From assembly GCA_035529315.1 (NCBI GenBank), contig DATKWZ010000036.1, positions 1 through 50,000 of the forward strand: a DNA stretch of 50,000 nt, in the 5' to 3' direction. This document shows positions 1 to 7,902 of the stretch, in pieces. Each line of letters starts with the position of its first letter. Within the stretch, counting starts at the first letter, position 1. This stretch comes from Anaerolineae bacterium (GTDB taxonomy: Bacteria; Desulfobacterota; Desulfobacteria; Desulfobacterales; ETH-SRB1). The notes beneath the pieces are model-generated. The model saw only the letters and a program-made list of their open reading frames with translations. It searched no databases and was not told where the DNA came from. The position numbers and the translations under genes are program-made.

Positions 1-1
1 T

Positions 2-538
2 ATTATCGTGCTTGGCGTCTTAAGCGTTTTCGGCTTTAGTTTTATTTCGACGGCTGTTCATACTTATTCCATGATGGAAAAACAAAAAAGTCTTTTTGAT
101 CAGGCTGCAATGGCTATGGAAAGAATCAGCAGGGAATTGAGGGATGCAAAGTCTATTTCGTCTCCGGCATCCGGAAATTCAGGCTCCACCCTAACCTTCA
201 CAAAAAGCAATGGAACTCTACAAGACAGCGACACCAATATATCATTTCGGCTTCCCGGCACCAGTACTGTTTTGGAAAGGAACAGTACTGGTGCCGGCGG
301 CGGCGGCGGCGGTGGCGGTGGCAGCGGCGGCGGCGGTAATACAGTGGACCTTGCCGATAATGTTTCCGCATTTACTGTAACCAATAGTTCCAATGAAATA
401 ACCATCACCCTTACATTAGAATCAGGTGAAGCAAGTATTACTCTACAAAGCTATATTTATCCCAAAAATCTGCCTTTTGATGGTGATGATTATTCTGGAA
501 GAAATTTTGCAGGTTTTTGGAAGGAAGATATACAATAA
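2..538 (+). CDS. Minor pilin/pseudopilin, GspJ/PilW-like, 5' end outside window
   Basis: The frame is open to the left edge, so the N-terminus (leader and prepilin peptidase site) is missing. What remains begins with a hydrophobic stretch (IIVLGVLSVFGFSFISTA), then an amphipathic segment ending in ERISRELRDA. That arrangement is typical of the N-terminal helix of GspJ/PilW-type minor pilins. The C-terminal half is beta-rich but contains a glycine tract at about residues 97-111 (bases 291-343, imperfect GGC repeats), which is not usual for pilins. The stop codon shares one base with the next start (TAATG), so the two are probably translationally coupled. Inferred role: a minor subunit of a type IV pilus or type II secretion pseudopilus, with its head outside the inner membrane. 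The family is fairly sure; the exact subunit is not. Confidence 0.7.
   Translation: MIVLGVLSVFGFSFISTAVHTYSMMEKQKSLFDQAAMAMERISRELRDAKSISSPASGNSGSTLTFTKSNGTLQDSDTNISFRLPGTSTVLERNSTGAGGGGGGGGGSGGGGNTVDLADNVSAFTVTNSSNEITITLTLESGEASITLQSYIYPKNLPFDGDDYSGRNFAGFWKEDIQ
291..343 (+). repeat. Imperfect GGC trinucleotide tract encoding poly-Gly
   Basis: About 17 near-consecutive GGN codons, broken by single Ala and Ser codons, lie inside the minor-pilin gene. Changes in copy number would stay in frame. Confidence 0.8.
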
Positions 539-987
539 TGAGAAGAATTTTATCAGGTCATTTGAATAATAAGGGCGTTACCCTTATTACACTCATTATA
601 GCCATAACGATATTCGCTATTTTTATAACGGTTTTTTCCTATGTTATGGTTGCCAAACACGGGTCTTCAGCCCTCTACGTGCAGTCAACACAGGCTTATG
701 CTGTTGCGCAGGCAGGCATAGAATATGGCATTCGGTATGCAACGGATAAATATATAGCCGATCCTACTTATGATTATATTAATTTCCCAATTACTAAACC
801 GTTCGGTAACGGGAGCTTCACTCTTGAATATAGTAGTGAAGATTCAGACACCCTGACATCAACAGGGACGGTCGGTGTAGCGACAAGGAAGATTATATGT
901 AACTACTTAGAGGAGATAGTGACAGGTGTTGGTGGTAGTGGCCCAGATGGCCCAGGTGGCCCAGGTGGCCCAGGTGGCCCAGGTTAA
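538..987 (+). CDS. Minor pilin, PilX/GspK-like, with Gly-Pro-Gly tail
   Basis: I take the ATG at 538, which overlaps the preceding stop; an in-frame ATG at 517 lies inside the upstream gene. The N-terminus has a class III signal peptide: a basic segment, NNKG, then VTLITLIIAITIFAIFITV. Cleavage is expected after the Gly. The usual Glu at mature position 5 is Thr, as in GspK/PilX-type minor pilins, which often lack that Glu. A segment resembling AQAGIEYGIRYA follows, which is common in PilX-like proteins. The C-terminus is a collagen-like (Gly-Pro-Gly)n tail encoded by 9-bp repeats and ends directly at a TAA. The same frame stays open for another 50 codons to a TAG at 1138, so a longer ancestral protein is possible. 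Confidence 0.7.
   Translation: MRRILSGHLNNKGVTLITLIIAITIFAIFITVFSYVMVAKHGSSALYVQSTQAYAVAQAGIEYGIRYATDKYIADPTYDYINFPITKPFGNGSFTLEYSSEDSDTLTSTGTVGVATRKIICNYLEEIVTGVGGSGPDGPGGPGGPGGPG
940..984 (+). repeat. 9-bp tandem repeat (GGCCCAGGT) encoding Gly-Pro-Gly
   Basis: Five tandem nine-base units, the first slightly diverged (GAT instead of GGT), form the 3' end of the second pilin gene. Each unit adds three residues, so copy-number changes keep the frame. Confidence 0.8.
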
Positions 988-1179
988 CCGAATAACATCT
1001 CTGTTCCTCTCATGAACAATTACAACTGCGACATCTATATTTACGACATAGAGTTGGCCAAGGAGGGAGGGATGAAGCCACCAAGTCACAAAAAGACTTT
1101 AATTTTAAAGCGTTATAAAAAAGAGAAAAAAAAGTTGTAGATACGGCATATACTGTATATTAAAAATTATATTATAATC

Positions 1180-1227
1180 TTAGTGCCTCTGTGCCTTTGC
1201 ACCTTTGTGCCTTAATACCTTACTGCC
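1180..1227. repeat. Octamer tandem array, consensus TTTGTGCC, six units
   Basis: Six consecutive 8-bp units read TTAGTGCC, TCTGTGCC, TTTGCACC, TTTGTGCC, TTAATACC and TTACTGCC. The array lies in the 279-bp gap between the second pilin gene and the first PilZ gene. Apart from an AT-rich stretch at about 1141-1180, I see nothing else in the gap. Confidence 0.8.
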
Positions 1228-1266
1228 TGAACTACTACTAATGACTTTTGAGTAAAGGGAGAGATT

Positions 1267-1635
1267 ATGCAAACCGGCGATTCTGATATTAATAGAAGAG
1301 AATATATCCGCTTAGACAGGAGTGTGATGATCAGCTATAAAAAAGCGGGATCTTCTGAGGAATACGATATGACAAACACCAAAGATATCAGTAAGGCTGG
1401 AATGTTTTTCTTTTCTCATATAAATTACCCTGTCGGAACAAATCTGGAGCTGCTTGTCAGGTTTCCCTTTAGAATTGGAAAGGAGCGCGTTAAGGTAATT
1501 TCTAAGGTTCAGAATGTAAGAAAAAAAGAAAAGCTTTACGGTATTGGTGCGGTATTTATTAAGATGGATAAAACTGTTTTATCTGAACTTTATTCATTTA
1601 TTGATAATATTAAGAAAAAAAATGGATTAGTGTAA
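1267..1635 (+). CDS. PilZ-domain protein (c-di-GMP receptor)
   Basis: A single-domain protein of 122 residues. It carries the two PilZ ligand motifs: an RxxxR motif near the N-terminus (REYIR, about residues 11-15) and DxSxxG (DISKAG, about residues 40-45). The rest fits the PilZ beta-barrel. PilZ domains bind cyclic di-GMP and usually control motility, pili or polysaccharide output; what this one controls is not visible. The ATG has a purine-rich GGGAGAG just upstream (about 1258-1264). The next gene carries a close paralogue of this domain, and the last 50 or so bases of the two genes are almost identical, which suggests recent duplication or gene conversion. Its place beside pilin genes fits a role in pilus control, but that is inference. 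Confidence 0.85.
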   Translation: MQTGDSDINRREYIRLDRSVMISYKKAGSSEEYDMTNTKDISKAGMFFFSHINYPVGTNLELLVRFPFRIGKERVKVISKVQNVRKKEKLYGIGAVFIKMDKTVLSELYSFIDNIKKKNGLV

Positions 1636-1794
1636 CCTAGGTTGAGCGATTTATTGCGAAGATATGTGCCGAGATCTTGATGCATAAGGGTTTGCGAAAA
1701 CCGCAGGCATACCCGTGGATATGTCGAGGATTTTCGCGAATCCTTGATGCGCAAGAGATCGGTGCAGGTTGAGTAAAAAATCACTCAATTTAGG
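1636..1794. mobile_element. 159-bp imperfect palindromic element (MITE/REP-like)
   Basis: The ends are inverted copies: CCTAGGTTGAGCGATTT on the left against CCTAAATTGAGTGATTT read inward from the right. The symmetry continues inward through CCGAGATCTTG/CCGATCTCTTG and AAGGGTTTGCGAAAA/AAGGATTCGCGAAAA. The element starts at the base after the first PilZ stop codon and ends 16 bases before the preferred start of the second PilZ gene. It holds no plausible gene of its own. I infer a non-autonomous mobile element or a large structured RNA segment. Confidence 0.7.
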
Positions 1795-1810
1795 TGTAAT
1801 GAGGGCTGCT

Positions 1811-2353
1811 ATGCAATACATTCCAATCACAAGTGCAAAAAATCTACTGCCGGACCTTGTCAAAAAAATTAAAGCCTCTGATAATACTATTGCTATCACT
1901 AAAAATGGGATGCCGGAGGCCGTGCTGATCAGCATGAAAAGGTTCGAGGAGCTGTTGCAGGCATCGGATGCTCTGACTAATAATTTTTCCGGCACTGAAA
2001 AAAGACAATGTGTCCGTTTAGACGAGCATTTCGTGATCAGCTATAAGAGAGAATTGGGTTCTGATGGATACGATATCACAAGCATAAATAATATCAGTAA
2101 GGGCGGGTTGTCTTTCATTTCTCATGTGAATTATCCAATCGGAATAACGCTGGAGTTAATTATTGCTTTTCCCTTTAGAAAGGGAAAGGAGCGTGCTAAG
2201 ATAATTTCTAAAGTTGTGAATGTAAGAAAAAAAGGAAAGCTTTACGGTATTGGCGTGGTATTTATTAAAATAGATAAAACTGTTTTATCTGAACTTTATT
2301 TATTTATTGATAATATTAAAAAAAAATCGACTGTTCGACAAGTTAGACCATAA
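1811..2353 (+). CDS. Phd/YefM antitoxin-like domain fused to PilZ domain
   Basis: I prefer the ATG at 1811, preceded by GAGGG at 1801-1805, over upstream starts (TTG 1769, ATG 1799), the first of which lies inside the palindromic element. Residues 1-55 match the Phd/YefM antitoxin fold: ITSAKNLLPDLVKKI, then ITKNGMPEAVLISMKRFEELL. The rest is a PilZ domain with RQCVR (RxxxR) and NISKGG (NxSxxG), clearly paralogous to the preceding gene. No RelE/Doc-type toxin gene follows; the next gene is convergent and overlaps by 11 bp. Phd/YefM domains bind operator DNA and neutralise a toxin. With a PilZ domain attached, the obvious reading is a c-di-GMP-responsive DNA-binding regulator, which is inference. 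Confidence 0.75.
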   Translation: MQYIPITSAKNLLPDLVKKIKASDNTIAITKNGMPEAVLISMKRFEELLQASDALTNNFSGTEKRQCVRLDEHFVISYKRELGSDGYDITSINNISKGGLSFISHVNYPIGITLELIIAFPFRKGKERAKIISKVVNVRKKGKLYGIGVVFIKIDKTVLSELYLFIDNIKKKSTVRQVRP

Positions 2354-4052
2354 CTACCGAAGCCGCTTCCTCAAGCGTAGTTATTCCCCGAAGGACCTTA
2401 TCGGCAGCATCATCTCGCAACGTTCTGAAGCTACCTGCTTCTTTAGCAGCTCTGGAAATTTCCTGGGCTGATTTTTTTTTCAAAATCATCTCCTGTACCA
2501 TCTCATCGATGACCAGAACCTCATATACGCCGGTTCGCCCCTTGTAACCTGTATTCATACAACTTGTGCATCCTTTTCCGCGCTGGAAATCAGCGTCCTT
2601 TACCCTGTCCAGCAGCCCCCATGCGGCAAGCGCCGGTTCAGGCGGAATGTAAGGCTCTTTGCAGTTAGGGCAAATGGTTCGCATCAGACGTTGCGCAAAC
2701 GATACCAGCACAACAGATGAAACAAGAAAAGTTTCTACATCCAGAACCATAAGCCGAGTAATTGCCGAAGCAGCGTCATTTGTATGTATTGTGCTCAAAA
2801 CACGGTGTCCGGTCAGCGCCGCCCGGATAGCAATGCCGGCTGTCTCTTCATCCCGTATCTCCCCTACCATAATGATGTCAGGATCCTGCCGGAGGATGGA
2901 TCGGAGGCTGCTGGCAAAGGTCATACCCGCCTTGATGTTCAACTGTACCTGGCGCACCCCTTCCATCTGGTATTCAACCGGATCTTCAACGGTAATAATG
3001 TTGACATCAGGTTTGTTCAGTTCTTTTAGTATTGAATAAAGACTTGTGCTTTTGCCGCTTCCGGTCGGCCCGGTACTCAGAATCATTCCATAAGGCTTTT
3101 TCATGACAGCCTCTATTTTTTTTCTGTCCTCTTCGGACATACCAAGACGTTCCAGAGTATAGACACCTGTGCTCGTGTCCAGGAGACGCATGACCAGATT
3201 TTCTCCGAAAATAGTCGGTATGACGGAGGCCCTGATGTTAATTTCCTTGTTCCCCATCTTAACCGTAAATCGTCCATCCTGTGGCACTCTCGATTTGGCC
3301 ACGTCCATATTTGACAGGATCTTTATCCTGGAAACGATGGGCAGCATCATAGATTTGGCTGGAGCGGGAACATCGTGAAGCCTGCCGTCAACACGAAACC
3401 TGACATGGGCATAATCTTTTTCCGGGCTGATATGTATATCACTTGCCCCATGCTGCACTGCGTTTGAGATAATTGAATTGACCAGGCGAACAACAGGTTC
3501 CTGTTCAGCCATATCCTGAAGAGAGTTTACCTCCATATATGTGGTCGGTTCCACATCCCTCGTGGAATCAACATCATATTGCACCTCCTCAATATCGTCC
3601 ACAACGCCGCCAAGGGCCGAATATGTTCCGTAAAGCCTGCTGATTAATTCAGTTAATTCCTTCTCAGCGCAAATTACGGGTTCCACCTCGGTATCTGTAA
3701 GAACTTCAGCGGTATCCAGCGCTTCTATGTCCAAAGGATCTATCATAGCTATCGTAAGGAGACGGCCTTTTTTCCTTAAAGGAACCAGTTGATGTTTCCG
3801 GGCTATGGCTGCGGGAATAAGGTCTTTTAAGCCGGTATCTTCCGGATAATCATCAGAATTGTATTTTGCTAAATGTAACTGCCGGCAGAGTACATCTACG
3901 ATCTGAAAATCAGTAATAATCCCCTTCTGGATCAAATACTGTCCCAGCTTGATACCCGCCCTTTTCTGACCGAGCAAGGCCTCCATGAGCTGGTCTTCGG
4001 TTACCAGCCCGGCCTCTAAAAGCATATCGCCAAGTCTCTTTTTTGTTCTCAA
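2343..4052 (-). CDS. Type IV pilus/type II secretion assembly ATPase (PilB/GspE)
   Basis: A cytoplasmic hexameric ATPase that powers pilin polymerisation or pseudopilus extension. Residues 1-150 form the MshEN/GspE N-terminal region. The catalytic domain has Walker A GPTGSGKST at 328-336 and Walker B DPDIIMVGEIRD at about 390-401. The zinc-type tetracysteine lies at Cys 461, 464, 495 and 498. The length of 569 residues is normal for PilB/GspE. The start overlaps the stop of the upstream ExeA-like gene by 4 bp, so the two are coupled. It is the last gene of the minus-strand pilus block. No PilC/GspF platform gene or PilT is present in the window, so I cannot tell PilB from GspE; the surrounding PilM-Q-like genes favour a pilus-type machine. 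Confidence 0.88.
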   Translation of the reverse strand: MRTKKRLGDMLLEAGLVTEDQLMEALLGQKRAGIKLGQYLIQKGIITDFQIVDVLCRQLHLAKYNSDDYPEDTGLKDLIPAAIARKHQLVPLRKKGRLLTIAMIDPLDIEALDTAEVLTDTEVEPVICAEKELTELISRLYGTYSALGGVVDDIEEVQYDVDSTRDVEPTTYMEVNSLQDMAEQEPVVRLVNSIISNAVQHGASDIHISPEKDYAHVRFRVDGRLHDVPAPAKSMMLPIVSRIKILSNMDVAKSRVPQDGRFTVKMGNKEINIRASVIPTIFGENLVMRLLDTSTGVYTLERLGMSEEDRKKIEAVMKKPYGMILSTGPTGSGKSTSLYSILKELNKPDVNIITVEDPVEYQMEGVRQVQLNIKAGMTFASSLRSILRQDPDIIMVGEIRDEETAGIAIRAALTGHRVLSTIHTNDAASAITRLMVLDVETFLVSSVVLVSFAQRLMRTICPNCKEPYIPPEPALAAWGLLDRVKDADFQRGKGCTSCMNTGYKGRTGVYEVLVIDEMVQEMILKKKSAQEISRAAKEAGSFRTLRDDAADKVLRGITTLEEAASVVMV

Positions 4053-5635
4053 ATTTTGTCCTTTAAGTTAGTCGAGTATTTCCTCTTTGGAACATTGGAA
4101 AAAAAGAGAGTATCATCATCCCATCCGGTTACGATCTTTGCTCCTGAGAAAAGCACTGCCGGCAGCATATCGAGACTGTCTCTCGCTGATTCTTCATTAG
4201 CGAAACAATTCCTGAGAAGAACAGCAAATTTCCTGCCCTCCCGGCTATTCCTGTAAGGGAGCATCCTGAGAGAAAACGCCGAATCAGCATATAACCTTGT
4301 AAATTCATAGGCCTCTTCAAGCGTGTCTTTCATGGCCAGTTGCACCCACCAGCCGATTGCCAAAGGATTATCCTGCGCAGGAACAGCTGGAAAATTGATC
4401 ACATCTCCAACAACTATACCATTAAGATCTTTAATCTCCGGGTTAAGCGGGGCCAGGGATGACAGTATCCTGTCCAGGCAATCAGAATCCGGAAGACCAT
4501 ACACCTTATAAACTATCGCCAAAACTGTTTCCCCGCTGTTTACTCTTATCTGCCCCAATACTTCAGGAAAGTTTTTTGCCTCTGCAAACACTTCCGGCTT
4601 GACTTTATTTACGCTCTCATGCGCTGCAAGATGAGTAGCGCCTGCCAAAAGATGCGGTTGAGGCACCAAAGGACGGACGGAATTTGATGCGGATAAGTTG
4701 GTTGGGATATCTGCTTTTAGTCGCTCAGGCTTTGGATTCAATATCAATACCGCGGCTATCAGGCAGCTTAAGGCAGCAGCCGCAGCCCACTGCCATCTTC
4801 TTGACTGCTCATGAGGAATTCTCTTAGCACATGCACGTACAAGGGAGCGGCTTACCCTGAACCTGTTCTGAATAATCAGCGTAAGTATAATCTGATGACA
4901 TAAATTTATTATTTTTCTGGGATAACCACCGGTAGCCCTGTATATAGCCCACAAAGCCGGATAACTGAACATAACCGAAATTTTGTTGCCGCCACTTGCT
5001 GCTTTGTCCAGGCGAAATTTTATCATCAACCTGCTTTCGCGGAAGCTCAGCGGACCCAAAAAGAGACGGATATTTATCCTGTCGGCAAAATTTGCATGCT
5101 CTTTCAATATGTGCTGAAATTCTTTTTGCGCAAAAATAACTATTTGCAGCAACTTATATTCATTGGTTTCATAATTAAGAAATTCACGGAGAATTTCGAG
5201 ACAAAAGAGAGGTATTTTCTGTCCTTCGTCAATAATCAGAACAACCCTCTTGTCCTCATCCACGCCTTTGCGAAAGAGATACTGCTTTATAAGCTCTTTT
5301 ATCCGCCGCTCATCGGCATTGCTTGCAAGTTCAGCAGCTCCTAACATTTCAGCGAATGTATTCAAAAATTCATGAGGGTTGTTAAAATTAGGATCCAGTA
5401 TAAGATGGGTTTCAGTTGCTTCTTCAGCGGCAAATCTGCGGATAATCTGGCGGCAGAGCGTGGTTTTCCCTGTTCCCACATCACCGATAACCACATTTAA
5501 ACCCCTTCGCAGGCGTACAGAAAGTTCTAATTTTTGCAAACATGCAAGGTGCTGCCATGACTGAAAAAAAAACTCAGGATCAGGTGAGTTGGAAAAGGGT
5601 TCCTTCTTTAAATTTAGGATGCTGAAGTAATCCAT
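4049..5635 (-). CDS. ExeA/GspA-like AAA ATPase with LysM-like and SPOR-like C-terminus
   Basis: The N-terminus (FSILNLKKEPFSNSPDPEFF) is diagnostic of the ExeA/GspA family. An AAA module follows, with Walker A GDVGTGKTT at about 51-59 and Walker B LIIDE at about 133-137. A single membrane segment lies at about 282-299. The periplasmic part contains a LysM-like stretch (about 365-415, starting VNSGETVLAIVYKVYG and ending GDVINFP) and then a possible SPOR-like region (about 425-505). ExeA proteins help insert or assemble the secretin through peptidoglycan, which fits the secretin gene just upstream. The LysM and SPOR assignments rest on local pattern only. The gene overlaps the ATPase gene after it by 4 bp. 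Confidence 0.8.
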   Translation of the reverse strand: MDYFSILNLKKEPFSNSPDPEFFFQSWQHLACLQKLELSVRLRRGLNVVIGDVGTGKTTLCRQIIRRFAAEEATETHLILDPNFNNPHEFLNTFAEMLGAAELASNADERRIKELIKQYLFRKGVDEDKRVVLIIDEGQKIPLFCLEILREFLNYETNEYKLLQIVIFAQKEFQHILKEHANFADRINIRLFLGPLSFRESRLMIKFRLDKAASGGNKISVMFSYPALWAIYRATGGYPRKIINLCHQIILTLIIQNRFRVSRSLVRACAKRIPHEQSRRWQWAAAAALSCLIAAVLILNPKPERLKADIPTNLSASNSVRPLVPQPHLLAGATHLAAHESVNKVKPEVFAEAKNFPEVLGQIRVNSGETVLAIVYKVYGLPDSDCLDRILSSLAPLNPEIKDLNGIVVGDVINFPAVPAQDNPLAIGWWVQLAMKDTLEEAYEFTRLYADSAFSLRMLPYRNSREGRKFAVLLRNCFANEESARDSLDMLPAVLFSGAKIVTGWDDDTLFFSNVPKRKYSTNLKDKI

Positions 5636-5690
5636 TTAGCTCCGCTTTGCCACGCAATTAGTTGAATAGTCGGGTTTGGAAAACGGTCGC

Positions 5691-7247
5691 CTACTCCTCA
5701 CCGATTATTGCCTGTTCAAGAATATGCGGGGTAATAAATATCAGTATTTCTTCCATATCCTTACTCTTAGACGCACCTTTGAAAAGATATCCCAATACAG
5801 GGATGTCTTTTAGCCATGGAACTCCATATTCGCCCTGGCTCATTGTTTCCTTGCTTAGGCCCCCGATAACTGTGGTTTGTCCGTTAAATAGTATAACAGA
5901 AGTTTCAGCGCTTTTAGTTATAATTGTTGGATTGCCATCTACTTTATTGATAAAATCAGGCTCATCTTTATTTATTTTGATTTCTATTTTAATAGTTTTA
6001 TCGTCAATAACATGCGGTGTAACTTTCAAGCTGAGTGTCGCTTTTTTATACTCTATATCGCCTATATTTTCACCCGATGTAACCTTAAAAGGGATATCCC
6101 TGCCGCTTTCTATTACAGCTTTCTGATTATCAAGCGTTGTAATGGAAGGACTTGACAGGATATTTAGTTTACCTTCTTCCTCTAAAGCGGAAAGCTGGAC
6201 ATTAAGGACATGTTCGCCTAATTTTCCAGCTACATAACCCAAAGTCATACCTGCTCCCAGTGTCGGAAAATCTGTCGGAAAATCAACGGCAAGACCTGAA
6301 GTCGGATTTAATGCGGTGCCTAAAGCGCCCCCTAAAACCCCCTCTGAGTTTGAACCGGAAGTAACCCATTCGGTTTGACCGCCGCCCATATCGCGTTTAT
6401 ATAATCCCCCCCATTGAACCCCAAGCTCTCTGGCTGTATCCTTGCTTGTCTCAACTATATTTGCCTCTATCAGGACTTGAGAAATCGGCCTGTCAAGCTC
6501 TTCAATTAATGGGAGCATTCTTTCAATATCATTCCTGGTTGCCTGCAGAATAAGCGCGTTGGTATGTTTATCAACCATCACAGAACCATGAGTCTTCCCA
6601 TCTGTCTTTTCTGCAAGAAATTTTTCCAGATTTTTTTTAAGATCTTCTGAATCAGCAAAACTGATCTGAATGACTTTGGTCAAAAGTGGCTCAACTCTTT
6701 CCAGCGCTCTTTTCTGGGTTTCCCGTGTTATGTCCTGCTGCATATCTTCCAGGGTTAAAATGCGGATCAAATCCCCTTCCCATGCATAGGTAAGTCCGTG
6801 TGAACGCAAAATACCTTCAAATACCTGGGCCCAGGAAGCATCTTCAACATTTATATTAACTTTACCGCTTACTTTCTCATTGATAATAATATTCTGATTT
6901 ACTGCTTTTGCCAAAGTCCTGAGAAGCACAGAGAGTTCTATCTCTCTCATTTTCAAGCTTATTTTACCGGAAGGAAGAGACTTTTCAGGCTCAGGCACCA
7001 CGCTTTCTTGTTTTACTTTCTCTTCCATTGCCATTTTCGGCAGGTCAACAGCGCGTTTTCTGGCCGAAGGGGAAAAGCCCTTAGACTGTTCAGCCTTTAT
7101 CTTCCACGTCTCAAAGAAAGTATCTTTTTTTTCACTCTTTTTACCGGCACAACCGGCAACAATAGTGATAATTAAAATAGAAAAAACAAACCTGATCGCG
7201 ATCTTATAAATCAGAGCGACACCTTTAAGATTATAATTTTTTTTCAT
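5691..7247 (-). CDS. Secretin, PilQ/MshL/GspD family, predicted lipoprotein
   Basis: A 518-residue outer-membrane secretin. The N-terminus carries a hydrophobic signal ending in a lipobox, IVAGC, so the mature protein is probably lipid-anchored. A secretin/TonB short N-terminal (STN) domain follows at about 95-165 (REIELSVLLRTLAKAVNQN region), then a secretin N domain (about 190-260). The C-terminal secretin pore domain begins near VLIEANIVE and ends in ILIFITPHIL. It forms the ring through which the pilus or substrate passes. An AMIN domain, common in PilQ, is not apparent, so the protein is closer in layout to MshL. It lies 12 bp after the PilP-like gene and belongs to the same operon. Confidence 0.88.
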   Translation of the reverse strand: MKKNYNLKGVALIYKIAIRFVFSILIITIVAGCAGKKSEKKDTFFETWKIKAEQSKGFSPSARKRAVDLPKMAMEEKVKQESVVPEPEKSLPSGKISLKMREIELSVLLRTLAKAVNQNIIINEKVSGKVNINVEDASWAQVFEGILRSHGLTYAWEGDLIRILTLEDMQQDITRETQKRALERVEPLLTKVIQISFADSEDLKKNLEKFLAEKTDGKTHGSVMVDKHTNALILQATRNDIERMLPLIEELDRPISQVLIEANIVETSKDTARELGVQWGGLYKRDMGGGQTEWVTSGSNSEGVLGGALGTALNPTSGLAVDFPTDFPTLGAGMTLGYVAGKLGEHVLNVQLSALEEEGKLNILSSPSITTLDNQKAVIESGRDIPFKVTSGENIGDIEYKKATLSLKVTPHVIDDKTIKIEIKINKDEPDFINKVDGNPTIITKSAETSVILFNGQTTVIGGLSKETMSQGEYGVPWLKDIPVLGYLFKGASKSKDMEEILIFITPHILEQAIIGEE

Positions 7248-7259
7248 ATCCGACTCTGT

Positions 7260-7781
7260 CTACCTGGTTTTGTCTAATAAAGGGACGTTAACCTCTTCCA
7301 GTGGAAGTATGATAACATTTTTACCACCTGTCAGTTCAAGCGCTACCCGTGTCGGAGAAATACTACCGACAATATATCCGCCGCCATTGACTATAATTTC
7401 GCCTGCTTTATATTCTATACCATTAATGATGGCCAGTTTCTTATCAGCCATCTCTAAATATCCTGAATAGGTAAAACGCGCTTTCTCGGCTGAGACTTCA
7501 GCCCGACCGCTCTCCGGCTCGAATTTTACAGGCAGTCCGGGCTTTAAAAAAGGATCTCTCTTCCATTCAGCCCCAGCCTGTCCTATAATAAAGGCTTCGG
7601 TCTTTGTCAATACTGCCCTGCTCACCTCTTCGACAACATCGGCTGTGAGTTTTTTTAAGTTGGTCAATTCATCTTCCGTCTCAACATGGACTATCTTTGG
7701 AGTAGCCGCTAAAAAGTTGTATGCAGCATATCCGACAGCAAGTATAACAAAACAGAGTATAATTTTTTCTCGTGTTGACAT
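7260..7781 (-). CDS. PilP-like pilus assembly protein
   Basis: I choose the ATG at 7781, with AGAG six bases upstream; a TTG five codons earlier is possible. The protein has an N-terminal membrane segment (about residues 7-24), a linker, and a C-terminal region (RFTYSGYLEMADKKLAIINGIEYKAGEIIVNGGGYIV, about residues 94-130) that resembles the PilP/GspC homology-region beta sandwich. That domain normally connects the inner-membrane PilN/PilO complex to the secretin. Its place between the PilO-like gene and the secretin gene is the classical pilO-pilP-pilQ order. Sequence similarity in this family is low, so the name rests partly on context. Confidence 0.65.
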   Translation of the reverse strand: MSTREKIILCFVILAVGYAAYNFLAATPKIVHVETEDELTNLKKLTADVVEEVSRAVLTKTEAFIIGQAGAEWKRDPFLKPGLPVKFEPESGRAEVSAEKARFTYSGYLEMADKKLAIINGIEYKAGEIIVNGGGYIVGSISPTRVALELTGGKNVIILPLEEVNVPLLDKTR

Positions 7782-7796
7782 ATATATCTCTTGCAA

Positions 7797-7902
7797 GTGT
7801 TCAAAGGTTCAAAAATTCACCGTTCAGGGTTATAAGAAACTTAACCGTTGCACTAATCCTTACCCCTTAATCCTTAATCCTAAGCATCGTGAATGGTTAC
7901 TA
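7797..7902. repeat. Intergenic repeat region with TTAATCC heptamer array
   Basis: The gap inside the pilus operon carries CTAATCC, TTACCCC, TTAATCC, TTAATCC (7853-7880), four units of 7 bp. To its left are looser copies of a GTTCA(A/C) motif and ACCGTTCA (7799-7835). A related CCCTTAATCCCCTAATC string occurs at about 18379-18395. Confidence 0.7.

Noticed and set aside
100..408. Minus-strand frame of 102 codons, rich in proline
   Set aside because: Antisense of the poly-Gly tract in the pilin gene; proline codons are the complement of glycine codons.
1651..1995. Minus-strand frame of 114 codons
   Set aside because: Runs through the palindromic element and antisense to the Phd-PilZ gene; no family resemblance.
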